Below, piece by piece: positions 8,801-17,400 of a stretch of DNA of 64,000 nucleotides; within the stretch, counting starts at the first letter, position 1, and each line of letters begins with the position of its first letter. A program made the translations under genes and the position numbers. The DNA comes from Bacteriovorax sp. BSW11_IV (GTDB lineage: Bacteria > Bdellovibrionota > Bacteriovoracia > Bacteriovoracales > Bacteriovoracaceae), in assembly GCF_000447755.1 (NCBI RefSeq), contig NZ_AUNE01000002.1:32900-96899 (forward strand), given 5' to 3'. Below the pieces are notes generated by a model, which had not been told where the DNA came from, searched no databases, and worked only from the letters and a program-made list of their open reading frames with translations.

Positions 8801-10680
8801 TTATCATCGCCAGACAGTCTTCCATCATACTGAATAGACATTGAATGAGTAACTGTATTATTTTCAGTGAAAATTAAACCTTTAGGTGCAACGTCACCAA
8901 TATCTGTGACCTTGATATTTCCACCAGAGTACTCAAGATCGTTTGAGACTTTTGTCCAATAGTTAATGGCCGCAAGATCGGCATTAATAGTTATATCACT
9001 TGAAAGAGCTCCGCCTCCTGTAAGACCTGTTCCCGCTGTCACTGTTCTCGCTGTAGGGACAGCGCCAACATCAGAAGCAACGGCCCCGGTCTTACTAATC
9101 TTGGCCCAATCAAGAGGGCCTACGATTTCACTATTTTCAATAGTGCTTCCAAGTTTTGAAACATTAGATGAAAGTTGAGCATCAGGTAAAGTGCCTGTTG
9201 TGATTTTTGAAGCATCAATTCCAGTGGCGAGCATAGAGTTATCAATACCACCAGTTGCAACAGAGATCGTTCCAGATGAAGTTATTGGACCACCTGTTAG
9301 ACCTGCTCCCGTGGCAATACTTGTGACTGTTCCTGAAGTATCTGATGGCCACGTTGTTCTACAATTAGCGCCTATACAAACTTCTGTCGCTTTTATTGCA
9401 CCATTAACATCTAGTTTTTGACTTGGCGTTGTTGTGCCAATTCCAACGTTACCGTTAACATCGACTCTTACTTTTTCTGTACCATTTGTTGTGAGAATAA
9501 GATTGTCGTCGCTTGCTCCCACTCCTGGCATATTGCCAGTTCCACTACTGCTAAAGCGAATGAGCGCAGTTGCGGCCGTACTCGAAATTCTCGCAGGAGA
9601 ATTTGTCGTTGAACTGACATGTAAAGGTTGAGTAGGGGAACTCGTTCCAATACCAACGTTGCCGCTAGTGCGATAGATGTTCCCAGCGTTTTCAGTCCAT
9701 AAATTAGTGTTATCATCATTTCCACAGGCCACGAAAATTGGGCCCGCTTGATATTTTAAAATTTGACCAGGTAAACATTCGGCCGCAAAGTCTGAAAGTT
9801 GTATTGTGCCATCTGCAATCATCGCGGAAGTGATACTAGGAATTCTCGCACTCGCAAAGACTCCTGTTGTAATTTTAGCAGCGTCTAAATCATCAAGACG
9901 AGTGGCCGGAAAAGTACCAGAAGCAATTTTGCTCGCATCTAAAAGTGGAATTCTCGCATCAGCAAGTGTTCCCGATGCAATTTTTGCAGCATCAATATCA
10001 GCAGCTAGTTTTGCATTATTCACACCAGCGTTTTTAATTTCTAATTGATTTGAACCATTAAGCGCAATGCTTGTGTTGTCATAGAGAACGTTTACAACAG
10101 CATTACCCGTTGGGTCTGTGACGCTTGTTGCTTCACCAGAATTTACACCTGTAACAGTTCCCGAAGCACCACTAATATCTGTCGCACATATCATATTTCC
10201 ACTGGCATCGAATTTAATCACTTTGCCAGAATCACAAGTTCCACTAGTAATTTTTAAGTGCTTTTTTTCAATTGAATTATCAGTAACAGTGGCCGCCTTT
10301 GTTGCAAAAAGCGCTAGAGGTGTGTTGTTGATTTTCTGCTTTGTGTAGATTTTAGAATGAGTTCGGTCAGTGATTTGAATATAGAGGTTACTCGATGCAC
10401 TCACAGCTTCGGCGATAACTGTACTCAATGTTTTAGTATTTGATTCACAGGTTGTAGCATAGTTGAATTCAATATTGAAAACACCATTTACAAGTTGAAC
10501 ACTATCAATATCGATTGAGCATTTGTTTGAAGAGTCCACGTAAACGTCTGCAGTTAAGTTCACTGGGCCAGATAAGGGCGCACCACTTGTAGCATCAACA
10601 AGACGACCTGAGTAAGAAATCATCTCACTTGCAAAGATCGGATAACAAAATGTGACTAAGATTAGTAATACTTTTTTCAT
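5824..10680 (-). CDS. giant exported fibre/adhesin, paralogue 2 (mosaic tail-fibre-like protein)
   Basis: This 1618-residue protein is the longest of the three fibres. Signal peptide 1-17 (MKKVLLILVTFCYPIFA), the shared N-terminal domain MISYSGRLVDATSGAPLSGP, the conserved SASARIPSITSAMIADGT-like segment, then many GNVGIGTTTPSQKLDVNG-type shaft repeats. A globular module around residues 695-830 (YLLLAKTSSEDKIYGRIYG) is the counterpart of the module near the C-terminus of paralogue 1. Around 1385-1515 lies a beta-rich, carbohydrate-binding-like segment (SYRVTVRAKKIDGTGTFYVG). The last 100 residues (AGYYKDNNGIVHLRGLITGG, FTLPTGYTPAYRI) match the type of receptor-tip domain seen at the end of phage tail fibres. 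No S74 domain. Separated from paralogue 1 by 161 bases that carry that gene's promoter. Role inferred: surface fibre for target recognition. Confidence 0.85.
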   Translation of the reverse strand: MKKVLLILVTFCYPIFASEMISYSGRLVDATSGAPLSGPVNLTADVYVDSSNKCSIDIDSVQLVNGVFNIEFNYATTCESNTKTLSTVIAEAVSASSNLYIQITDRTHSKIYTKQKINNTPLALFATKAATVTDNSIEKKHLKITSGTCDSGKVIKFDASGNMICATDISGASGTVTGVNSGEATSVTDPTGNAVVNVLYDNTSIALNGSNQLEIKNAGVNNAKLAADIDAAKIASGTLADARIPLLDASKIASGTFPATRLDDLDAAKITTGVFASARIPSITSAMIADGTIQLSDFAAECLPGQILKYQAGPIFVACGNDDNTNLWTENAGNIYRTSGNVGIGTSSPTQPLHVSSTTNSPARISSTAATALIRFSSSGTGNMPGVGASDDNLILTTNGTEKVRVDVNGNVGIGTTTPSQKLDVNGAIKATEVCIGANCRTTWPSDTSGTVTSIATGAGLTGGPITSSGTISVATGGIDNSMLATGIDASKITTGTLPDAQLSSNVSKLGSTIENSEIVGPLDWAKISKTGAVASDVGAVPTARTVTAGTGLTGGGALSSDITINADLAAINYWTKVSNDLEYSGGNIKVTDIGDVAPKGLIFTENNTVTHSMSIQYDGRLSGDDNKIHIYGGTGVVDSQELVTITRGGKVGIGTTTPTSMLTVKGPAEFSGFYTHNYVNYASYDYTKITYLLLAKTSSEDKIYGRIYGHRGASDAIPRPYFVDVVIDTSSAYADIGEITKAYRIENKIALTEITYKGENWWALRYDTGSEFHANRIGFQGFKQTTDPEVFTFISQDNANLTAEVSAKEYTRLSNQLYAAKNNNIGIGTNAPTQKLDVAGTVKATAFVGDGSALTGITAQNSSNTTDAVITADSDANTSGDILFNTGASTRAIIKNNGRFGIGTTAPEVTAHIAANDGRMILESTGATNTFMTFRPDSGATDQVNVGLNDATGSFSIAGPGGIGTNDYVTIKNNGFLGINTISPAAYLHVQGAGSTPTAIISGTYLAESPDPWANRPFSIFRSSSVSESFSTHLTDGTTVQNYQNDEVEGKIIFRINNTDTETGGGANANTSTPLTLRANALGPHIGINTTVPDPNFLVSIYGTNPANDAIMISRTDNSPNLDFYSSYDGDDNAQTNAFAYGVRPSTDSFQIWHKALVTDSWTNFFHVGTNRRVGVGTETPLSRFEVSAGDIATEGTNDDDDGIVISNYQPSLYFKDKTVSDPEDIRLRADASNLYFETSADFFTKPSTYTTNFIMSADGKFGIGPNAPTDPLHLQKDLGVVSGEHWLARFEKGTTEGGVVIGYEADGTDLTAAKIRASSNTDLVLGTTNFKNAITIQDNGNIDVRGNPLTRYNPSMGIQLGDQDWSDMIIPQSGTIVYSSADKGMKATGNSWFLINSRIPIDPKGSYRVTVRAKKIDGTGTFYVGADSLDANFTSIKADNENSYNYFAAEAYNLAAGSTYTASGVISGHNIAGGTGDNKFDPGAKYFNVVIIANYNGTGNSVIESVEIHKIPTLESWQSPTFQNSWTNYNNGYSPAGYYKDNNGIVHLRGLITGGTFVTCAFTLPTGYTPAYRILQSVQTDPNTIGRMDILTNGCVQPTSGSNVWISLEGISFRTD
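9645..10623 (-). repeat. fibre N-terminal coding block, copy 2
   Basis: Second copy of the N-terminal fibre block. It is closest to copy 1 around the ATRLDDLDAAKITTGV segment, where the nucleotide sequences also align closely. Confidence 0.8.
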
Positions 10681-10686
10681 ATTTCA

Positions 10687-10702
10687 CAACAAACGTGCAG
10701 CA
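10687..10702 (-). promoter_or_regulatory. conserved leader element before fibre 2 start
   Basis: TGCTGCACGTTTGTTG on the minus strand ends 6 bases before the ATG; no purine-rich Shine-Dalgarno is present. Confidence 0.5.
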
Positions 10703-10731
10703 AATGTTAAAGCGCATTAACTGCTCTTATT

Positions 10732-10759
10732 ATATCGGTATTTTAGGTGGATTTATTTA
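10732..10759 (-). promoter_or_regulatory. sigma-28 (FliA)-like promoter of fibre 2
   Basis: On the minus strand TAAATAAA, 12 bases, ACCGATAT, followed by AATAAGAGCAGTTAATG. The spacing is the same as at fibre 1 and the spacer ends alike (CTAAA), so the whole element of about 45 bases is conserved. Confidence 0.55.
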
Positions 10760-10843
10760 TCTTTAGGATAGGTGTCTAAGTAATTGTTTGCTCGAACAAA
10801 GTTTTTAAGTGGGATTTATTAATATGGCAATATTATTGGCCAA

Positions 10844-13800
10844 TTAACGGACGTAAATAATGACTTGGCGTGAATCATTCCCAAGGGCATCTCCACTACA
10901 ATAAGGGCCTGATTGGCTTGTGCCTGCTCCACAATAGGCCGTTCCAAGGCCCCACCAATTGACGGCGTAACGATTATTTACTGTACAGCAATCTCTCATG
11001 AAAAAGCCCTTCGTACTATTTGTAAAACCCATATGAAGCTGCATTGAAGGTACTGTAGAGTAACCCCATGTTGGTCTTTGAATCCAAGTTGCAGGAACGT
11101 TAGAAAATAGAGTCGTCTGATTATCAGAAACATTTTGCTGTGAAATTGTTCTTTTGATTTGATGATAACCAGATTGGTTGGCCGTTGCAGTTTGCTGACC
11201 AATGAGAATGTCGCTAAATCTCATGCCTGTATTCATGACACCCATTGAGTAGGCCTCTGAGGTTGCTTGTAAAGAGCCTGTCGATGAATACCATCCGAAG
11301 TCCATCAAGTTATTATTTGGAAGCCAGTTTTTGCCATTGCTTTGGCAATCAGTTTGATTGGTATAAGTTGGGTCATCACAGGCGTATTCTCCTGCTGTTG
11401 GAGGGCGAGTTCGAGCAATAAGAGTCCATCCACCACCATCAGTTGTCATATCACAATAGGCAAGCATTGGAGCAATAGCGCCATTACCATCTGTATCAAT
11501 GATATAATATCCATCTCCCTTTGAGAGTCCCATACTCAATATTTCTTTACAAGATTTATAGTTTTTATCAATGCGTGAAAATAAAGAGGCTTGAGCTACA
11601 CCATTGCTTGAACCGTGAGTTTGATCAGAGGCCGGCATACCTACAACAGTACCCCATCCCTCAGTTGCACCAATTGCGTAAAACCAATTCGTATGATTAA
11701 TAGAACCATCTAGTAAAGAACCATCACCATTTGTAGGTCCATGGGTTCCATTTCCAAGTTCAAGACCACCCCAAAAATTTGAAGTGGCATCGAGGTAGAG
11801 ACCAGCATAGCCAGCAACATTTACATCATCAGTGGGAAGTGATGTTTGTGTCCAATAGTTTCTTTTTCCATTGTCAGGCCAGCGAATCTCTAATTGATAG
11901 CGGCCATATTTATTAAACCAAGGTAATTTGTCTATGATGGAGTAGAGATTAGATTCAGGCCATCTTTCATTGCTGTTGATTGCTGCACTTGTAGAAGCAA
12001 AATATCCACCAGCAATATTTTGATAAAAGACTCGTGTTAAAGCACGACCCTTGTCATAAATTTCATCAAATTTACAATAAACTCTAATGGGAGTTGTGTT
12101 CGCTTTCCAAAGTGGCTGCACAGTATAGTAATCATTCGCTGTTACTCCTTGATAGGCGAGAACATCACAACTTTCAGGATAAGGAACATTAAAACTATGA
12201 ACATTTTTAAGATTTGCAATCTCTGTATCGCTTAGAGTTCGATCAAAAACAAAAGTTCTTGTAATGTCCCCAATAAAGAATCTGTCACCACTATAAGCAT
12301 TCGAAACAGTTCCCCCTATGAAGAGTTTTTCATTGGCGAGGTTAATAGTATAAGAATCTGTGTGAACTAGGGCCCCATTGTGATAGAGCTTAATTGTGCC
12401 GTTATTATATGTGTATGCGATGTGCTGCCATGTGTTTAGTTGGATTTCATTACCTGTTGAACATCGATTGGTATCAGAGTTGGTAGTGCTATACTCATGA
12501 AAACAAAAATTCTGATTATTTAAAACTAGTCCAGCATCAATATTATTTCCAACTCCTTGGCCTATAACGACTTTGAAACCACCTGTGGTCGTTGGTTTAA
12601 TCCATGCCGACACGCTAAATGCGTTTGTGTCTTTTATTGGAATAGGTGAGTAGACTTTGTCATAGGTCGTTGCGCCTTCAAATTGTAGGGCGGTATTTGG
12701 AATACCATCTGGTCCTGTTGAAAAAGTTGCTCCTGATATCGTGGCCCTTCTTCTTTGAGGACCATTGTCATAGAGCTCTCCCGGATAAGTTGGATTGTTT
12801 TCAAAAATTAGATGAGATACTAGACCTGTTCTTAATGAACCTGAAAAATCACAATAAGTAGTGACGCTCGTTTTACCATCAGGAAAGATTTTATAGTTAC
12901 CATCAGTAATACTTGGAGTTCTATCAAACAAATCAAAACAGTTTTTTGGAAGAGAGTTGTCTCTAATATAGTAGCGTGCAATGACATTGGCATCTCCACC
13001 GTTAAAGCCACCAACACCTCGAACTCTATTGGCATCAGTGTTACTTACTCTGCTGTAGATCCAATCTCTTGGGAAGTTCTCGACATCTGAGATTCCAGTT
13101 TGATCAAATGTCTCAGGATGACAATTTCCCCACCCAATATTCGATCCGGAGCTTCTCATTTGATTAGCTGAGTATGTAACACCACGGCTATTTCTAAAAG
13201 TAAATTGCTCACTGTTTGGCAATGGATCACATGTGTCTGAAGATGAAACAAGTGTACCCGAAAGAAAAGAGTTTAAAGTTGAGTTTTGCTCAAATTTAAT
13301 TGCACTGTAATCAGTTGCTGCCCAATTCCCAATATCCTTTGCCATAATTTCTGTGGCCGTAGGGAATTTCGAAATATTAAGCATTCCTGTAAGAAGGGGA
13401 TTATCATGATTGTATGTAGAAAAAGAAATTCCCGGAGTATTTGCTAGATACCAATCGAAATGCTGTTTAACTGGGGTTGATGCATTTGCTGAGTTCGCAT
13501 AAAATAGAGTCCAACCTCCACCGTTTGTAACCATGTCGCAATAGACATCAAATGGCGCATTTCCCTCTGGACCATCGGGATCAATTTTATAAACACCACT
13601 TTGCACAGATGAATATTTGGCCAGTTCGTTACAACTTTTTGGGTAGTAGGGGCGAACCCAAAATTCTGTTTTTGTGGTATTCGTTTCAGTTCCTGAATAG
13701 TAAGCAGGAATTTCTCCAGAACTATAATCGACAAAAGATGCTATAGCGTAGTGCCAGTTTGAAACACCAACTGAGCCATCTATAAAAGAACTAGTACAAG

Positions 13801-14479
13801 CGATCGAGCAGTTTCTTTCAACTCCACCCCATGAAGCACCAGAATAGGTTATATCTATCGGAAAATATCCTGCAACGGGTTGATTTACAGTTGGATTTGT
13901 CTTTTGTACCCATACATGTTTCGCTGCAACTCCTGCCCAGATAAAACTGAATGTGAAATGGTCCTGGCTACGGAAAAGTTCTAACTTGTTTAGAATGGAA
14001 TAATCTGTTGCAGTTGGAGTATTTTCATTTTTTAAATAGGCTTCTCTTAATGTGAAAAGATATGGTCTAGTTTGTCTTAATAAAAGTGTCCAACCTCCAT
14101 CTTCTCGGAAGTCGCAGTAGGCATTGAATGCGGGGTGGCCACTTGTCCCATCGGGATCAATAGAAAAAACGCCATCAGTTCTTTCACCTACTTGGAAATA
14201 AGAATGACAATCTTTTAACGAACTTGTTCCAGTTACAGTTAAACCTGTTGGAACATTTGCCATGAAAGAAGTCCACGTCGCTGCAGATTGGGTTGGAATA
14301 TAGAAGTTGTTATCTGTATTGTTTGCAACGTGAAAGAAGCCACTTGTTGATTTAATGTATCGGCTTGTCCTTGCTTCGACAACATAGCCTTCACTTTGAG
14401 AATTGATAGCAAAGATAAATTGTGGTGTGAATAATAAAAGAAAAAAGATCGTCTTAAACAAACTATTGTCCTTTTTCAA
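10844..14479 (-). CDS. exported multi-domain fibrinogen-like (FReD) / LamG protein
   Basis: A 1211-residue protein with signal peptide 1-24. It repeats the start of the fibrinogen C-terminal domain: a Cys, then GVYKIDPDG, then FDVYCDM..GGGWTLF. Copies begin near residues 91, 283, 514 (truncated), 771 (diverged) and 977. Between the truncated third copy and the fourth sits a LamG/concanavalin-type jelly roll (about 550-760: FSVSAWIKPTTTGGFKVVIG, WQHIAYTYNNGTIKLYHNG). Both fold types are typically carbohydrate- or acetyl-group-binding lectins; here that is inference. The ATG overlaps the 3' end of the S74 fibre gene by 17 bases, so the two are translationally coupled and the products may work together. 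No anchor or transmembrane segment follows the signal peptide. The upstream fibre promoter is the only one evident. Confidence 0.8.
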   Translation of the reverse strand: MKKDNSLFKTIFFLLLFTPQFIFAINSQSEGYVVEARTSRYIKSTSGFFHVANNTDNNFYIPTQSAATWTSFMANVPTGLTVTGTSSLKDCHSYFQVGERTDGVFSIDPDGTSGHPAFNAYCDFREDGGWTLLLRQTRPYLFTLREAYLKNENTPTATDYSILNKLELFRSQDHFTFSFIWAGVAAKHVWVQKTNPTVNQPVAGYFPIDITYSGASWGGVERNCSIACTSSFIDGSVGVSNWHYAIASFVDYSSGEIPAYYSGTETNTTKTEFWVRPYYPKSCNELAKYSSVQSGVYKIDPDGPEGNAPFDVYCDMVTNGGGWTLFYANSANASTPVKQHFDWYLANTPGISFSTYNHDNPLLTGMLNISKFPTATEIMAKDIGNWAATDYSAIKFEQNSTLNSFLSGTLVSSSDTCDPLPNSEQFTFRNSRGVTYSANQMRSSGSNIGWGNCHPETFDQTGISDVENFPRDWIYSRVSNTDANRVRGVGGFNGGDANVIARYYIRDNSLPKNCFDLFDRTPSITDGNYKIFPDGKTSVTTYCDFSGSLRTGLVSHLIFENNPTYPGELYDNGPQRRRATISGATFSTGPDGIPNTALQFEGATTYDKVYSPIPIKDTNAFSVSAWIKPTTTGGFKVVIGQGVGNNIDAGLVLNNQNFCFHEYSTTNSDTNRCSTGNEIQLNTWQHIAYTYNNGTIKLYHNGALVHTDSYTINLANEKLFIGGTVSNAYSGDRFFIGDITRTFVFDRTLSDTEIANLKNVHSFNVPYPESCDVLAYQGVTANDYYTVQPLWKANTTPIRVYCKFDEIYDKGRALTRVFYQNIAGGYFASTSAAINSNERWPESNLYSIIDKLPWFNKYGRYQLEIRWPDNGKRNYWTQTSLPTDDVNVAGYAGLYLDATSNFWGGLELGNGTHGPTNGDGSLLDGSINHTNWFYAIGATEGWGTVVGMPASDQTHGSSNGVAQASLFSRIDKNYKSCKEILSMGLSKGDGYYIIDTDGNGAIAPMLAYCDMTTDGGGWTLIARTRPPTAGEYACDDPTYTNQTDCQSNGKNWLPNNNLMDFGWYSSTGSLQATSEAYSMGVMNTGMRFSDILIGQQTATANQSGYHQIKRTISQQNVSDNQTTLFSNVPATWIQRPTWGYSTVPSMQLHMGFTNSTKGFFMRDCCTVNNRYAVNWWGLGTAYCGAGTSQSGPYCSGDALGNDSRQVIIYVR

Positions 14480-17400
14480 GATTATCTAGTCTCTCTAGGA
14501 TCGATTGCATTGCCTTGTTTTGCAATTCAATTTTTTCTTTTAGAACTTCGTTCTCTTCTTCCAGTGATGCAATCTTGCGTTCATATCCTTCGACTTTATC
14601 ATTGAGCTCTTTTACGGCCTCAACAACAGGTGCAACTAAGTTGGCATATTTTACGGCCTTATAACCAGAAGTTTCATCTGTGACAACAAGTTCAGGAAAA
14701 ATCTCTTCCACTTCCTGAGCAATAAAACCATAAGTTTTAAGATCATTCTTTTTCCAAACAAATGAGACACCGCGAAGACGTAGTACTTTATCAAGTGCAG
14801 AATCAATCGGGTGAATATTTTTTTTCAAGCGGCGATCAGATGTTGTAAGGTACGATGTCGCTTTGACATTGTTGGCCACTTCAAGTTGTTCAGAAGGTGC
14901 CGCAACTCCAATTCCTACTTTTCCGTTATTGCCAATTTGCATGATATTTAAATTTGCTCTGGACTTAAAGCTCATCCCATCAAGAGTTGAGTTGAAGTGA
15001 AGTCTCATATCATAATCGTCTGCAGTATTGTCTTTGAAGTCGATATATCCTGCAGTGTCCGTAGGAGTCGTAGCTGGATTGCGATAAATTTCGACGCCTT
15101 CACCAGTTAATCTTGTACTGCCGGTTGAACTTTTAACTTCAAGTTTTGCACTTGGAGTTGTTGTTCCAATCCCAACGTTTCCAGCTCCATTCATCATTAG
15201 ACCTATACTGTCAACACTCGCAGTGTTTCCTGATGAATAGCGAATGGCAAAGGCATCGTCTGTATTGTTATTTCTTAGATCCATTATAAAAGATGCATTT
15301 GTAGGCCCTTGAATTACCCCTCCATTTGTAGTGGTTGTTCCAGGATTAAGTGCTGATATATCTTCAGCTGGACTGAGTCTAATGGCCGTGCCTGAACCTG
15401 TCGCATTGGAAACTCTTGCGACACCAATAACTTCCAAGTCTGCACTCGGTGATTCGGTTCCAATACCTACATCTCCAGTGGCAGTAATTGTCATTCTTTT
15501 TGTATCATTGGTAAATAAACTCATTGGTTGAGCAACAGTGTTACCAATCATAATTTGATGGTCTGTAACAATTGTATTTCCATCAAAGAACATATTTGGG
15601 CCTGTGGCATTTTCTTGAATTCGAACTACTGCTCCGGCTGTGTTCATGGCCCCAATACTTCCCATGGATGTTGTTTTAAAAACATGGAGTCTCGCATCAG
15701 TAGGAGTATTTGTTCCTATTCCAGTGTCACCAGCTTTGTTAATTCTCAATGTATCAACGCCACCGACTTGAACTCCAAAGTATGAAAGAGCATTTTCATT
15801 ATTTTTATCAACTTGAATATTGAAACCACCATTTGCCGACTGGGCAAGAATAGAGTGGTCAACTCCTGTGTCTGTATCTGTAAAATCCATCGCGGGAGTT
15901 GTGCCAGAGATATGGAACATACTTGAAGGTGAAGTCGTGCCAATACCGATCTTACCATCATTTTTAATCGTCATTTTTGTGGATGCACCTGTATTGAATA
16001 AAATATCACCAGTCGCATTGGCATCAGAGTCGGCAGTGATGACAGCGTTTCCTGTATTGCTAGAGCTACTTGCATTTAATCCTGTTAAACCAGAACCATC
16101 TCCGATAAAGGCCGTGGCCTTAACAGTACCGTTGACGTCAAGAGCTTGAGTGGGGGTGACTGTTGCGATACCAATTTTTCCATCACTTTTGATGACCATT
16201 CTTGTTTGTTCTATAGTTGAATTATCGGGAGTTGTTCTAAACTCCAAGCGTCCTGGCATATCATTGTCTCCAGGAACTCCATCTATGTGCCCAACGATCC
16301 TTGCAACATTGTGATATTGATCACCGTCGTACCCTTGACCCCATAGCGTAAATATTTCGTCATTGTTTTGAACGATCGTTCTTGCGTCTACAGTCCCGCG
16401 CGATTTTCTTAGTTGTAAGTGAGAACCATTTACATTGTCACTGCTTCTTGAATTGATAATTGCAGGGTTATTTTCAACATGAAGTCTATACTCAGGAGTA
16501 TCTGTCCCAATTCCCACATAACCATTATTTCTTCTAATTGTAAGGGCATTAATATCTTTAGTGATATCTTTATCACTTGAGTCGTGAGCTCCAATATGAA
16601 GAAGATTTGTTGAAGAAGCATCATAATGAATGTAAGTACCTTGATATGTACCATTACCTTCAGTGAAGCGAATTCGACCACCTTCAACTTGATTGATACC
16701 ACTTCCTCGCAAATGGATAATAGGTCCATCATCTTGGTGGTCAGCCCCAGCTATTGTTAGTGCATTTTCTATACTTGTTGTTCCAATAGCAACTTTACCA
16801 GTGTTGTAGTAGAGATCATTTGTGCTTTTAATCCAGTAGTTGATGGCCGTTGGATCAGCATTTAGAGTAATGTCACTCGACAATGCTCCTCCGCCAGTGA
16901 GACCTGTACCAGCTGTTACTGTTCTTGCCGTTGGAACTGCTCCTACATCTGAGGCCACGGCCCCAGTTTTGCTTATTTTTGCCCAATCAATGGGACCGAC
17001 GATTTCGCTATTTTCGATAGTAGAACCAAGTTTTGTAACATTTGATGAAAGCTGTGCATCTGGAAGAGTACCAGTCGTTAATTTTGAAGCACTAATTCCT
17101 GATGCAACCATTGTGTCAGTAATACCACCAGTTGCAACAGAGATCGTTCCTGTCGATGTAATCGGTCCACCAGTAAGACCCGCGCCTGTGGCAATATTTG
17201 TAACAGTTCCAGTCGTATTCGAAGGCCATGCAGTTCTACAGTCTGCTCCAATACAGAGTTCTGTCCCTTTTATGCCACCATTGACGTCTAGTTTTTTCGA
17301 TGGAGTTGATAATCCGATTCCGACATTTCCTGTTTCAGTAAGGCGCATAGAATTCGCAACACTAGAACTATTATTATAAAATCTTAAATCTCCGGCGTTA

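Noticed and set aside
16840..17379. A 179-codon plus-strand open frame inside fibre 3
   Set aside because: Antisense shadow of the second conserved fibre block; equivalents exist at 3966-4154 and 8966-9178, and none has a ribosome-binding site.
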